A DNA stretch of 42,056 bases from Bdellovibrionales bacterium (GCA_005808505.1 SYLX01000186.1:1-42056); one strand, 5' to 3'; shown: positions 1 through 8,263, numbered from the stretch's first letter. Made by a program: numbers and translations. The notes: generated from the letters alone by a model not told the origin.

Positions 1-2
1 AG

Positions 3-86
3 AAGAGATACTATCTTGAACTCCACTTGGCGATTTACGCCGACCACCACAACCAGAAACTTGAAGCATTGAAGCCGTACTTCTGA
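3..86 (+). CDS. 3' end of an unidentified protein (partial)
   Basis: An open frame runs in from the left edge and ends at a TGA at 84-86. The visible tail is 27 residues and ends KLEALKPYF. It is rich in Tyr, His and Leu. Too little is present to assign a family. No T-run follows this stop on the plus strand, so the next hairpin probably serves the opposite strand. Being cut by the window edge, its start and function cannot be judged. Confidence 0.45.
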   Translation, partial: KRYYLELHLAIYADHHNQKLEALKPYF

Positions 87-135
87 TTTCCGAGAGGAAT
101 TAACTCAAGTCCGGAAAACTCACCGCTACCTCTCC

Positions 136-168
136 AAAAAATAAAAAAAGGGCCGACCCAGTCAGCCC
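136..168 (-). terminator. Intrinsic terminator of the TIGR02147 gene
   Basis: Read on the minus strand, an 8-bp stem GGGCTGAC/GTCGGCCC (one G-T wobble) with a TGG loop is followed by a run of T broken by one A. It lies about 45 bp past the stop of the minus-strand regulator gene. On the plus strand the run precedes the stem, so the element works for minus-strand transcripts only. Confidence 0.8.
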
Positions 169-213
169 CGCGTTCAGATCAAAAACTGCAATTAGGTGGT
201 CCAGTTCGTGAGT

Positions 214-1122
214 TCAAAGGTGCAGCGAGCAGAGCAACTGAACCACGCGGTCGCCTTCAGCTTCGATCGAGTCATCGACGAATTTCAGCATGGTCTCGCG
301 AAGAGCCGCCTTGAGCTGCGGTAACTTCTCCTCGTGGACGCATAGGGCGGAAGAGAAAAACATCTCGGATGAAGACGATGCACCTTTGGCGACTCGCTCG
401 GAGGCGGCTCGACAACCTCGGCGGAACAAGGTTGTCAAAAGCTCGTTCTGGTCGCCACTTTTCTGATGGCCGCTTTGGAGGAAAAGGTGAAGATCCTGCG
501 GCTCCCAACGATCTTCAGATTCCGCTTTGACGAGCAATCCTGCCGTCGTCATTCGTTGAGTGACCGAGAGGAGTTCGGCTGAGCCAAGGCTCGTCCGCTT
601 TTTCAGTTCTTCGAGACTAGCGCCGCGGCCAGGCTGGCCGGAAGCTGCGTAGATCAGAGCGACGCGGTAATCTTCGAAAAGCGCAAAGCTTCGCGAATCA
701 GCTTCTTTGGCCATGCGCCGCGTGCCGCTCCACGGTTTCTTTCGGAGAGCTTCGATCATCGTCTCGAGCGACTCGCGAGCCACGTCGGGAAATAGATCGC
801 TTTCCTCGCGAGCCACAAGCAGGCGAAAGAGTTTTCTTCCTGACGCCGGAAGCTTCATTCCCTTTTCGAAAGCGTAAAACGACTTAGCGGTCAGTCGTCT
901 TTTGCCCGAGATGACGTCGCCCGGAAATCCGCGACCAAAGCCAGCGGCACGCGCAAGATCGGCGAGATTGAGATCGCGAACTTCCAAATAGGCTTTCAGG
1001 AAAGTCCGATAGTCTCGAGCCGCGCGAACGGGCTGCCAGCCGTCTTCGATCGTTGAATTGTTCGGGACGCGAACTTCAGTTTCCAATGGAGAAGCCACCG
1101 TGCATGGGCGAAACGCATTCAT
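214..1122 (-). CDS. TIGR02147-family (DUF4423) putative transcriptional regulator
   Basis: The family is found mainly in Bdellovibrio-like bacteria and Fibrobacter and is presumed to act as a DNA-binding regulator; targets are unknown. The N-terminal part has the typical DYRTFLKAYLEVR start, then a helix-turn-helix-like stretch (LADLARAAGFGRGFPGDVISGKR, given here as a span), then the KLF.LLVA segment and a C-terminal winged-helix-like DUF4423 region ending in VVQLLCSLHL. The open frame continues upstream, but family similarity begins near the WQPVRAARDY stretch. Candidate starts are ATG at 1122 (302 aa) or TTG at 1086 (290 aa, closer to the usual 260-290 aa). Both overlap the 3' end of the upstream secreted-protein gene, which suggests translational coupling. 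The function is secure only at family level. Confidence 0.8.
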   Translation of the reverse strand: MNAFRPCTVASPLETEVRVPNNSTIEDGWQPVRAARDYRTFLKAYLEVRDLNLADLARAAGFGRGFPGDVISGKRRLTAKSFYAFEKGMKLPASGRKLFRLLVAREESDLFPDVARESLETMIEALRKKPWSGTRRMAKEADSRSFALFEDYRVALIYAASGQPGRGASLEELKKRTSLGSAELLSVTQRMTTAGLLVKAESEDRWEPQDLHLFLQSGHQKSGDQNELLTTLFRRGCRAASERVAKGASSSSEMFFSSALCVHEEKLPQLKAALRETMLKFVDDSIEAEGDRVVQLLCSLHL

Positions 1123-1462
1123 CGAATTGGTATCCGTGGGTTTCGCTGCGGAAGAAACCGCCTTCGGTGCCCAGCTTATATGTGAAGTCGCCGTGGTAGA
1201 GAGTTTCGGTACGAACCGCATTTCCAGCGCGATCATAAAACTCGAGAACGGCAGTGTGATATTCATAATGATTCTCGCCCGAGCACATTTCGATCGGTCG
1301 TGACATGAGAGTTTTGATCGTGATGCTCGCGGAGCCGGAAGAAATTCGGCAATGTAAGTGAGAGTCTTGAGCCTGCACGATCGGAGTGCAGGGATGAAGT
1401 GACTCGGCCTTCGCTGTTTGGAGAGTAAAAACCGTAGCGATGAGAGCGAGGAACTTAAACAT
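1076..1462 (-). CDS. Small secreted protein of unknown function
   Basis: The 128-aa product begins with a clear signal peptide (MFKFLALIATVFTLQTAKA, cleavage expected after AKA at residue 19). The mature part has four cysteines, at about residues 25, 38, 60 and 115, which could form two periplasmic disulfides. I do not recognise a family. AAAAGGA lies about 8 nt before the ATG, so the start is well supported. The 3' end overlaps the start of the TIGR02147 regulator gene, and the two probably share a transcript. A link between the secreted protein and the regulator is inferred from this arrangement only. Confidence 0.75.
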   Translation of the reverse strand: MFKFLALIATVFTLQTAKAESLHPCTPIVQAQDSHLHCRISSGSASITIKTLMSRPIEMCSGENHYEYHTAVLEFYDRAGNAVRTETLYHGDFTYKLGTEGGFFRSETHGYQFDECVSPMHGGFSIGN

Positions 1463-1814
1463 GAGAAACGTCCTTTTCGTTAACTTAGATTCAAGTGAGC
1501 TAACGAGTAGGGTTGTAATTGCTACGCTGCGTTAGGTCCAGTTTTATTCGGCACTTTTGAAGGAATTTGTCGTCAGTCGACGACAGTAACAGCTCTCAAA
1601 AGACCTGATCCGTAAGCATAAGGTCAATCATTTAAGTAGGTTAGATCCCAGGCGGGCCGTCGGATCGCACGCCTATGTGTTGGTCAGTTTTTGAAAGACG
1701 AAGGCCGCGCCGAAGGTCCTTGAGATTGGCCACGCCCTGGAATTTGGCCCTTGTTCTGGAGAGAATGAAGAGAGGCTTAGAGCATGCCCTGCAGGAAACC
1801 AGGAGGCAGATTTC
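1463..1814. other. Divergent intergenic region with an inverted repeat
   Basis: This 352-bp stretch separates the minus-strand secreted protein from the plus-strand cNMP-EAL gene. It holds no gene I can support. It contains a 6-bp inverted repeat, GTCGTC-AGTC-GACGAC, at 1569-1584, which could be an operator or a short hairpin. A 20-codon ATG frame at 1765-1827 overlaps the GTG start of the downstream gene; I treat it as chance. No convincing -35/-10 pair was found for either direction. Confidence 0.4.
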
Positions 1815-2999
1815 GTGCGGCCCATGATCCCGGGAGAGACCATCTTTCGCGAAGGCGACATCGGCGATTGCGCCTACTTGATCGAATCAGGTGAGGTGCA
1901 AATCTTCATCGAGAAGGGTGAAACGGAAGTTCCTCTGCGAGTTCTTGGGCCGGGTGAAGTCTTCGGCGAAATGGCGCTGATCGACGATACGCCCCGCTCG
2001 GCAAGTTGCCGCGCGCTTTCGGTCGGGCAGCTCATCGTCGTGACCAAAGAGCAACTCGTTGATCGAGTTCACAAAGCTGATCCGGTCGTGCGTTTGCTTG
2101 TGCAAGTTCTTTTGGAGCGGCTGCGCTCCCACAACAATCACCTCAAAGGAAAGCCGAATTTTGGTCCCGACGTCCCGCATATCAGTCACGCGGCCGTGGA
2201 AAACAAAGAAGCATTAGAGCGCATCGGTCTTGAAGACCGTATTTCGACAGCGCTCGATAATGACGAGTTCATTCCCTACTACCAACCGATCTATGATCTC
2301 ACTTCCGGAACGATCATCGGATGCGAGGCGCTCATGCGCTGGATCTCGAAAACCGACGGCGTGATTTCACCTTACGTATTCATGGACGTGATGGAAGAAT
2401 CGTGGCTCATCTTGCGCGCGGGTCGCCGCATGCTAGAGAAAGCGTTAGCGGATCTCCCGGTCTTTGCCGAGAACTTCGGCGAAAATTTTTTCGTTGGCGT
2501 CAACGTCAGCGGCCGTCAGTTTGTCGAACCAGGATTTGTCGACCACATTGAGAATTGCCGAAAACTTTCAAACGTGAAGGCGCCTCAAATCAAGCTTGAG
2601 CTCACCGAACGAATCATGACCGAGGGAGAGACGGCCGTACAAACGATGCAGGAATGCCGCAACTTCGGCTATAAGCTTGCAATCGACGACTTCGGAACGG
2701 GCTTCTCGAGTCTTCAGTACCTCGCGCAGATGCCACTCACGGATCTTAAGATTGATCGAAGCTTCGTTCTCAAAATGATTGAGGACGATAAAAGCCTCTC
2801 GGTGATTCGATCGCTCATCCACATGGCCGAGCTCTTAGGATTGAAGCTGATAGCGGAAGGTGTTGAAACCAAAGAGCAGCTCGCGATGCTCAAAGGTCTA
2901 GGCGTATCGATGGGGCAAGGCTTTTTGTTTTCAAAACCTTTGCCCTACGAAGATTTCTTGATGCTTGCGCAACCGAACAAAAAACGGAAGTCCGCGTAG
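1815..2999 (+). CDS. Cyclic-nucleotide-binding domain plus EAL c-di-GMP phosphodiesterase
   Basis: Expected to hydrolyse c-di-GMP to pGpG under control of a bound nucleotide, in the cytoplasm. Residues 1-105 form a cNMP (Crp-type) sensor: PGETIFREGD at the start and the phosphate-binding cassette FGEMALIDDTPRSAS at 50-64, with Glu52 and Arg61. Residues about 150-385 form an EAL domain with EAL at 171-173, VNVSG, ELTE, DDFGTG at 291-296, LKID and AEGVET, so the metal and catalytic residues appear intact. There is no GGDEF or membrane segment. The start is GTG: a perfect AGGAGG lies 8 nt upstream at 1801-1806. The sensor lacks the usual first helix of Crp-type domains. Whether it binds cAMP, cGMP or a dinucleotide cannot be told from sequence. 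Confidence 0.92.
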   Translation: MRPMIPGETIFREGDIGDCAYLIESGEVQIFIEKGETEVPLRVLGPGEVFGEMALIDDTPRSASCRALSVGQLIVVTKEQLVDRVHKADPVVRLLVQVLLERLRSHNNHLKGKPNFGPDVPHISHAAVENKEALERIGLEDRISTALDNDEFIPYYQPIYDLTSGTIIGCEALMRWISKTDGVISPYVFMDVMEESWLILRAGRRMLEKALADLPVFAENFGENFFVGVNVSGRQFVEPGFVDHIENCRKLSNVKAPQIKLELTERIMTEGETAVQTMQECRNFGYKLAIDDFGTGFSSLQYLAQMPLTDLKIDRSFVLKMIEDDKSLSVIRSLIHMAELLGLKLIAEGVETKEQLAMLKGLGVSMGQGFLFSKPLPYEDFLMLAQPNKKRKSA

Positions 3000-3100
3000 C
3001 GCTGAAGGCGTACGCGTCTTTGCCCGGGAGCTTCTGGATCTGCTCCATCGATTTGAGTCTTTTTATAAGTGCGTAGAGCTTCCAGAGAGGTAGGCCCGCT

Positions 3101-3133
3101 CTGGGTCCGTTCTGGGCCCGTTCTGGGCCCGTT
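3101..3133. repeat. Tandem 11-bp repeat, three copies
   Basis: Three head-to-tail units of CTGGGYCCGTT (3101-3111, 3112-3122, 3123-3133), with one C/T difference in the first copy. They lie between the convergent cNMP-EAL and metalloprotease genes. A GAGCC/GGCTC hairpin follows just downstream, but no T-run accompanies it, so I do not call a terminator. Confidence 0.8.
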
Positions 3134-3180
3134 GTTTTGCGTGAGCCCACAGGCTCGCCTCTTCCCATGAGCCCAGAAGC

Positions 3181-4491
3181 TCAATAAAATCCCGCGAGTC
3201 GTGGAGCATTGAGGTTGATGATGCTCGTTTCGTTGTGGTGATGATCGCCCGTTCGAGGGCCACCGTAGGTAACGATAGGATTGGAGAATCGGCGAATTCG
3301 TTTTAGGCCGCTAATCGCCATAATGGTTGAAAAGCGTCCGTTCGAGTTTTGATATCCGTCGCTATGATCTAGTCCCAAGTTGTGGCCGAGCTCGTGTACG
3401 AACGTGTAGTAGGGAATAGCCGACGCTTTGATCACCGTGAATGCAGAATCCCTGTGTGCGTTGAAGAACCCGGATCCACTCGGCCAGCTCGCATTTTGGT
3501 ACGAGCCTACGAGAGTCACTTGATCCGCGCGCAGTCTCGCGCGTTCGGCATGGACTTCATCCCAACGACCATCAGCCTTGCCTTGAAGGCGATAGAGATC
3601 TTGGTTCAGATTTCCTGATTCATCTTGTTTAGTCTCCATGACTCCAACTAAACGAACGCGGGCGCTTGCACCGCTCTCGCTGAAAGCCTGGTTTGCGTCG
3701 TAAACGCCCTGCTGTATCAGCGATACTAAGTTATCGCGTCCCAATTCGCGGCGGGCTCGTGGCGAATACGCGACCAGAACGTCAATGACTTGGAAATCTC
3801 CGTCAACTTCGTCCTCGTTACCCTGAATATCATCCGCAGGTTCCCCAGCGGATGAGTCGTCGGTGACGGCTGGTGGAGAAGCATCCGGCTGCGTTGGCGG
3901 TACTAACCGCATCGTTCGAATGACGTGAGCACCTTCGCCTTGTTGGTCGTTCGGTCGAATCAAAATCTTTTGTGCGCGCAGAGGAAACTCGATATCGCCG
4001 GTAAGAGTTTCGTTTTTGAAAGTCAGCGTCACGCGTGAGTTGGGATCACCAACAACTCGACCGTAGGCGGTTATTCCATCCTGCGACAGGGGGCGGATCC
4101 GGTTGATGACCAATCTAAGTGCGTCGTTCTGATAGACGGGAAGCTTCCAGTTTGTCGGGAGTCCAGGTTCAGAGAAAGTCGAGAGAGAGGCCTCGTGCGG
4201 TGGAGGAGGTTCGTTTGCGTCTACGAAATCTGCGAAGGAATCAGAATTGAATAAAACCAATCTTTCATCTTGGCGAGTGGGGTTCGGCATTCGGCTCGGT
4301 AGCGGTGGGAAATCTGAGAACAGAGGCGTTGGGCTTATTCTCTCTTCGCGCGGTTCGATGCTTTCGTGCTGATGAGAAAGATCAACTGAATCGCTCCCCG
4401 CACATCCAACTAGAGTGATTGGCGCGGATCCGAATAACGAAAAAATAAAAAGTGTGCTTCTTGCGTGTTGTTTCATCAAAGATGTCGTCAT
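3181..4491 (-). CDS. Reprolysin-like zinc metalloprotease, lipoprotein
   Basis: A secreted or surface-anchored peptidase. The N-terminus is a lipoprotein signal ending in the lipobox LVGC (Cys about residue 30). A 200-residue N-terminal region, probably a propeptide or accessory domain, precedes the catalytic domain, which starts near DVLVAYSPRARRELG. The metzincin zinc motif HELGHNLGLDH is at 366-376 and a Met-turn candidate (STIMAI) is near 391, so the active site looks complete. The family is M12B/reprolysin-like as seen in many secreted bacterial proteases. The start could be this ATG or the one five codons in (MKQHAR); neither has a clear Shine-Dalgarno. Neighbouring genes stand apart, so it is probably transcribed alone. 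Its substrate is unknown; host or prey protein is a guess from the presumed lifestyle. Confidence 0.88.
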   Translation of the reverse strand: MTTSLMKQHARSTLFIFSLFGSAPITLVGCAGSDSVDLSHQHESIEPREERISPTPLFSDFPPLPSRMPNPTRQDERLVLFNSDSFADFVDANEPPPPHEASLSTFSEPGLPTNWKLPVYQNDALRLVINRIRPLSQDGITAYGRVVGDPNSRVTLTFKNETLTGDIEFPLRAQKILIRPNDQQGEGAHVIRTMRLVPPTQPDASPPAVTDDSSAGEPADDIQGNEDEVDGDFQVIDVLVAYSPRARRELGRDNLVSLIQQGVYDANQAFSESGASARVRLVGVMETKQDESGNLNQDLYRLQGKADGRWDEVHAERARLRADQVTLVGSYQNASWPSGSGFFNAHRDSAFTVIKASAIPYYTFVHELGHNLGLDHSDGYQNSNGRFSTIMAISGLKRIRRFSNPIVTYGGPRTGDHHHNETSIINLNAPRLAGFY

Positions 4492-4640
4492 GGCGGACGA
4501 GTTAAAAACGATCCCGCGCGTGAGGCAAGTGAACTTCGCCGATGGAGCGGGGCTTAAAATGTGAAGATCGCGACTTTCTGACTCGAAACAAAAAATAATT
4601 CTAAGTCTAAACTGAATTTGTTTGTGGAGAGGAAATGCAA

Positions 4641-5246
4641 TTATTTGCGTTCGACGACGAAGAGATCAAATGCTCCAGACTGTAGACCTTTGAGAAAATC
4701 GCAGCAGCCCTTGTCACCCATGGTACAGCCGCGTTTCAGGAGTTGCCGCGATTTCTTGCGATCAGATTGCTCGAGACTCGCAAGGAGGCAGGACGTTGCA
4801 TCACCTCCTTCGCATTCCATTTCGCTCGATCGTTTTGCTTTCTTTCCGAACGCTTTTGACTTGGCCGCAATTTGAGCAGGCGCGCGTTTCGCTTTTTTCA
4901 ATTCGTTATCAACACGGTCCTCCGACGGACCTTTCTTTACACTCGCAAGCAGAACACTTGAGAGCGCGTCGGTGCGGGCTTCCTCACGCGAGCAGATGCG
5001 TTGCTTTTGAATTTCGCAGCCGGTTTTGAAATAAAGATTCGAGAAGCCTTGTAGTTTCGGATCGGTTGCCAAGAAGTACAGGTGGCCGAGCGCGAAGCAG
5101 CTGTCGGCTTTTTTATCGCGCGTGCAGCCGTCGTAAAGTTTTTTGGGATCGGCGGCTGAATCCAGTGCCATCACTGAAAAAGGGAAGAGAACACTCAAAA
5201 CGAGCGCAGCCCCAGCCAGAATTAGGGATTTGAACTGAACGCCCAT
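4641..5246 (-). CDS. Secreted Cys-rich Sel1-like repeat protein
   Basis: A 201-aa exported protein with a signal peptide of about 27 residues (ending SVMA). The mature part carries helical hairpins with paired cysteines, such as GCTRDKKADSCFALG and CEGGDATSCLLAS, and a final RGCTMGDKGCCDFL. This resembles Sel1-like/Hcp-type repeats in which Cys pairs staple each hairpin. There is also a Lys-rich central linker (residues about 118-142). AGGGG lies 5 nt before the ATG. The repeats are degenerate, so the family call is moderate. Such proteins usually act as periplasmic or secreted binding scaffolds; no partner can be named here. Confidence 0.7.
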   Translation of the reverse strand: MGVQFKSLILAGAALVLSVLFPFSVMALDSAADPKKLYDGCTRDKKADSCFALGHLYFLATDPKLQGFSNLYFKTGCEIQKQRICSREEARTDALSSVLLASVKKGPSEDRVDNELKKAKRAPAQIAAKSKAFGKKAKRSSEMECEGGDATSCLLASLEQSDRKKSRQLLKRGCTMGDKGCCDFLKGLQSGAFDLFVVERK

Positions 5247-5500
5247 CTCGACCCCTATGATTTCAGTCTATGTTGACTTGTCGGTATCGGAAACGAACCA
5301 GTTGAGCGCGTCGTAAAATGAGGCGTTGTCGTTCGTTTCATCGGCGGTCAATTTTGGGGAGATGCGGAGGCTCACTCGGCCGAACGAAAACTCATCGCCG
5401 CTCTCCACGCATAATGCATTTGGTGAATCTCTCGGTGTCTAAAGTTTTGACGCCTACGGAAGATTTTCCGACTGAGTCTCCCACTCTGGAAACTGGCTTA

Positions 5501-5537
5501 GGTCTCCTTTACTCTTGCGCCACTCTGAGGAGAGACC
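5501..5537 (+). promoter_or_regulatory. Leader hairpin that may mask the ribosome binding site
   Basis: GGTCTCCT at 5501-5508 can pair with AGGAGAGACC at 5528-5537 (six consecutive pairs, then two more across a two-base bulge). The right arm contains the AGGAG that serves the GTG at 5540. The pairing is visible in the sequence; a regulatory role is inference. Confidence 0.3.
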
Positions 5538-5539
5538 AC

Positions 5540-7159
5540 GTGAAAAATGCCGTAAGTCAATCTGAACGCGCCCGTCTGTCGTCTGCAATCTGCTTGAGTT
5601 TCGTCGTCGCTCTGGCGGCTTGTGCGAAGACATCGGTGGTTGATCCTAAGAAAACGGCAACGGCTAAAGAAAGCCCGATCGCTACGGCGTCGCCGGCACC
5701 CGCGCCTTTTGCTGAAATCGACCTCGATCTTGAACCGGATGTTCAGCCCGATTTAGAAATTGGCGCTAATCCACAACCCGAGCCGATTCCTGCGCCAATC
5801 ACGGGCGTCGGTGAGGCTCCGGTTGCAGGCGAGAAAAGCTCAGCTGAACAACTTGCTTCAGCCATCTTTGAAAACGAAGCGCAGAAGTCTTTGTTTGCGC
5901 GTTTCACAACGGGCAAAGAGTTCTGCAAGAAGTTTAATTCCGTCACTGACACCGAAGCCGGCTTCCGTATCGAAGTGCCCGTCGACTACGAGAATCCTGC
6001 TCTGGGTAAAACTGAAATTTGGGGCTTCTTCGCCAAGGGTTCGTTTGATCCGAAACGTCCTTCGATGATCTACGTTGATGGTGGACCAGGTGGAAATTCC
6101 CACGGAGCTCCGGCGTTCACTAAAAGTTTTAACGAAATCCGTTTTGACCAACGAGGCATCGGTTGTTCGCGCCCTTCTTCGCTCGAACTTTACCGCAACC
6201 CGAATTACTACGGATCGCTGAACACCGCTCGCGATATGGAAGAGATTCGCAAACACCTTGGAATCAACCAGCTCTCGATTCTCGGTATTTCGTACGGAAC
6301 TGTTCCGGCAACCATCTACGCAAATCTTTTCCCAGAGCGCACGACGGCCGTTGTCCTCGAAGGCGTGATGTTCGACGGAAAGACAATTGAAGAATCGCGC
6401 GCGATTCCGTTCGGTCTCCGCAAGATGTACAAATCCCTCCCGGAGCCGACGCGTCTTGCGATGAAGTCCTACTTCACGAAAGAGAAAGCGTATGGTCTCG
6501 GGCTTTATCAGATCGCGCGCATGCTAATGTATTCAAATCGCGGCTTAGACCAAATGCAGAGCGCGCTGACCATGCTCTTTCCGTCGCCCGAAGGGATCTT
6601 GCGCCAACAGGCCGATCAGATCTTCGATGTGAACCTATTCAACAACGCGTTTTTCGATAATGACAGAATCGATGCCGTCGATATGGCGTCAAATAAGTTG
6701 ATCCAGTGCCAGGAATTTCCTTCTTTCGTGAAAACCGTGCCGGTCTTCTACACGGATGAAACAGGTAAGTTCCACGAGTTTGAAGAAGAAGAAATTTCGA
6801 AAGTCATGGGCGCGATCGAGGACACTTGCGCGCTGCTGAAGGCGACCGCGAACAAATACTACTCGGCGGATCGTTATCCAATTTTGGCGCCTGTCACGTA
6901 CTATCAAGGGAATTGGGATGGAGCCACGATGGCGCCTGGCGCCGTGAAGCACTTTAAGAAAACACCCAAGACAAAGGCGCAGCTCTTCATCGCGAAAAAA
7001 GGCGGCCATACGCCAAATCTTGCGCTTATCCTCAAAGGCAGCGCGCTGCAGCTGCAGGTCTTTGAAAAATCCCTTCGTGGTGAGCAAGCGACTCAAGATG
7101 AAGTAAAGGGTCTGAATGAGGGGCAAACAGAGGTTCAGTGGACGTACACGTCAAAGTGA
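5540..7159 (+). CDS. Alpha/beta hydrolase lipoprotein (S33 aminopeptidase-like)
   Basis: A 539-aa exported serine hydrolase. I chose the GTG at 5540 because AGGAGAG sits 5 nt upstream and it starts a clean lipoprotein signal with the lipobox LAAC; the open frame extends 74 codons further 5' but that part looks non-coding. After a Pro/Glu-rich linker comes the hydrolase fold: oxyanion motif DGGPGG near residue 180, FDQRGIGCS near 205, the nucleophile elbow GISYG near 250, a candidate acid in GNWDG near 459 and the catalytic His in GGHTP near 488. These are the hallmarks of the S33 proline iminopeptidase/tripeptidyl-aminopeptidase group, which trims peptides from the N-terminus. Peptide scavenging in the periplasm or at the surface is the likely role. 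The exact specificity is unknown. Confidence 0.88.
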   Translation: MKNAVSQSERARLSSAICLSFVVALAACAKTSVVDPKKTATAKESPIATASPAPAPFAEIDLDLEPDVQPDLEIGANPQPEPIPAPITGVGEAPVAGEKSSAEQLASAIFENEAQKSLFARFTTGKEFCKKFNSVTDTEAGFRIEVPVDYENPALGKTEIWGFFAKGSFDPKRPSMIYVDGGPGGNSHGAPAFTKSFNEIRFDQRGIGCSRPSSLELYRNPNYYGSLNTARDMEEIRKHLGINQLSILGISYGTVPATIYANLFPERTTAVVLEGVMFDGKTIEESRAIPFGLRKMYKSLPEPTRLAMKSYFTKEKAYGLGLYQIARMLMYSNRGLDQMQSALTMLFPSPEGILRQQADQIFDVNLFNNAFFDNDRIDAVDMASNKLIQCQEFPSFVKTVPVFYTDETGKFHEFEEEEISKVMGAIEDTCALLKATANKYYSADRYPILAPVTYYQGNWDGATMAPGAVKHFKKTPKTKAQLFIAKKGGHTPNLALILKGSALQLQVFEKSLRGEQATQDEVKGLNEGQTEVQWTYTSK

Positions 7160-7175
7160 GTTCATATGTTCTCTT

Positions 7176-8159
7176 TTAAAGAGAATCTTCTGAATTGAGT
7201 TCTGTGTTGTCGAAATGTTCCACGAGCTTGAGGCGCCGTTTGCGAATGACGTCTTCAAGCTCGTCTTGTTTGATCGCTTCTCCGTTGGCCCAACCGAGCA
7301 GACATCGCACTTGATGCGCGGGTTGCGCGAGTTCCTCGAAAAAGAACGTCAGTGTTCGCAGATCTTTTTGAAGTTGGGGATAAAGTTCCGTCGGTAGATC
7401 CTCTCGCACCAAAACTTCCCGCGCAAATCTATGTCGAAGAGTTGGATCCTCACCGCGGAGAAAGGCTCTTAAGAGCTGAAGTCGATCTTCCGGTAGCTCG
7501 AACCTATAGATGCGAAGAGGCGTGATGAATTTCAATTTTTCCGGCAGGCGAGGATAAGGGCGACTCAGCGAGATGAAGCGAAGGAGTCCGGCGAAAGCTT
7601 CGCGCGCAAGGCGTGGGTCGAGAAAACAACCAAACACGGCTTGGTCTTTTGACGGGAAAGCATAACTGTAGCGAAGGTCGATCAGGAGATTTCCGTTCGG
7701 AAGACCTTCCGGGTGAACATGGAGCGAGTAGTAGATCCCTCTCGTCAGCCTACGATCCGAGATGTTGAAAGGCGGCTTGAGGGCGCGAATGAGCTCCCGT
7801 TCCCGTGCGCGCACGACCCGGGTTTCGGCGTGAACTTCCCATACGATCACTTGCGCAAGCTCGATCATCTCAAGAATGTGCGTTGAGCGAGTGGATGGTG
7901 TTAATCGACGGTAGGTGGCTAAGCGTCGATGGAGGTTCTCGGCCTTTCCGATATACAGCGGTTCCATCCGCGCGTTTAGGAAAAGGTAGATACCGCTCTG
8001 ATTCGGGATCGAGCGGAAGAACGCATCACTAAAGCGCGTCCGCAAAGGATTTTGGTAGCCATCCGTTGGCTTTGAGTGATCGTTTTCCGTGAACCCAGCC
8101 TCATCCTTAAAGTGTGGGGTCACGATTCTACGGCCAAACAAGTTTTGATGATAGATCAC
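7176..8159 (-). CDS. Stand-alone GIY-YIG (UvrC N-terminal-like) nuclease
   Basis: The 327-aa protein has a GIY-YIG nuclease domain at residues about 52-133: GIY at 56-58, YIG at 69-71, the conserved Arg in LHRRL and a metal-binding Glu candidate in ARERELIRAL, followed by KPPFN as in UvrC and the DNA polymerase III epsilon-associated UvrC-like modules. The rest (about 134-327) is not recognised and lacks the UvrB-interaction, RNase H-like and HhH parts of UvrC. It may therefore be a Cho-like repair nuclease or a divergent relative. The first possible start is GTG at 8159, but it has no good Shine-Dalgarno, so the N-terminus is uncertain. The gene is convergent with the hydrolase gene, the stops being about 17 bp apart. 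Confidence 0.78.
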   Translation of the reverse strand: MIYHQNLFGRRIVTPHFKDEAGFTENDHSKPTDGYQNPLRTRFSDAFFRSIPNQSGIYLFLNARMEPLYIGKAENLHRRLATYRRLTPSTRSTHILEMIELAQVIVWEVHAETRVVRARERELIRALKPPFNISDRRLTRGIYYSLHVHPEGLPNGNLLIDLRYSYAFPSKDQAVFGCFLDPRLAREAFAGLLRFISLSRPYPRLPEKLKFITPLRIYRFELPEDRLQLLRAFLRGEDPTLRHRFAREVLVREDLPTELYPQLQKDLRTLTFFFEELAQPAHQVRCLLGWANGEAIKQDELEDVIRKRRLKLVEHFDNTELNSEDSL

Positions 8160-8202
8160 GGGGCGATGGTGAGGGTTTCCCTAGGGGATTTTCATCTTGC
8201 CA

Positions 8203-8238
8203 GGAAAACGAAAACGCCACCTTTTTAGAGGTGGCGTT
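8203..8238 (-). terminator. Intrinsic terminator of motAB
   Basis: A perfect 10-bp stem, AACGCCACCT/AGGTGGCGTT, with a 6-nt loop lies about 25 bp past the motB stop. On the minus strand it is followed by TTCGTTTTCC. It therefore ends the motA-motB transcript before the GIY-YIG gene and makes readthrough into that gene unlikely. Confidence 0.85.
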
Positions 8239-8263
8239 CTTCACTTAAGTTTCGCGCTTCAAA

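Noticed and set aside
1765..1827. 20-codon upstream frame overlapping the cNMP-EAL start
   Set aside because: Poorly spaced ribosome site and no leader-peptide features; the AGGAGG belongs to the GTG at 1815.
5318..5539. 74-codon upstream extension of the hydrolase frame
   Set aside because: Arg-rich and without export features; the GTG at 5540 has a good Shine-Dalgarno and starts a lipoprotein signal.
7169..7185. TTCTCTT/AAGAGAA stem between the hydrolase and GIY-YIG genes
   Set aside because: A/T-only short stem without a T-run, lying partly in coding sequence; too weak for a terminator call.
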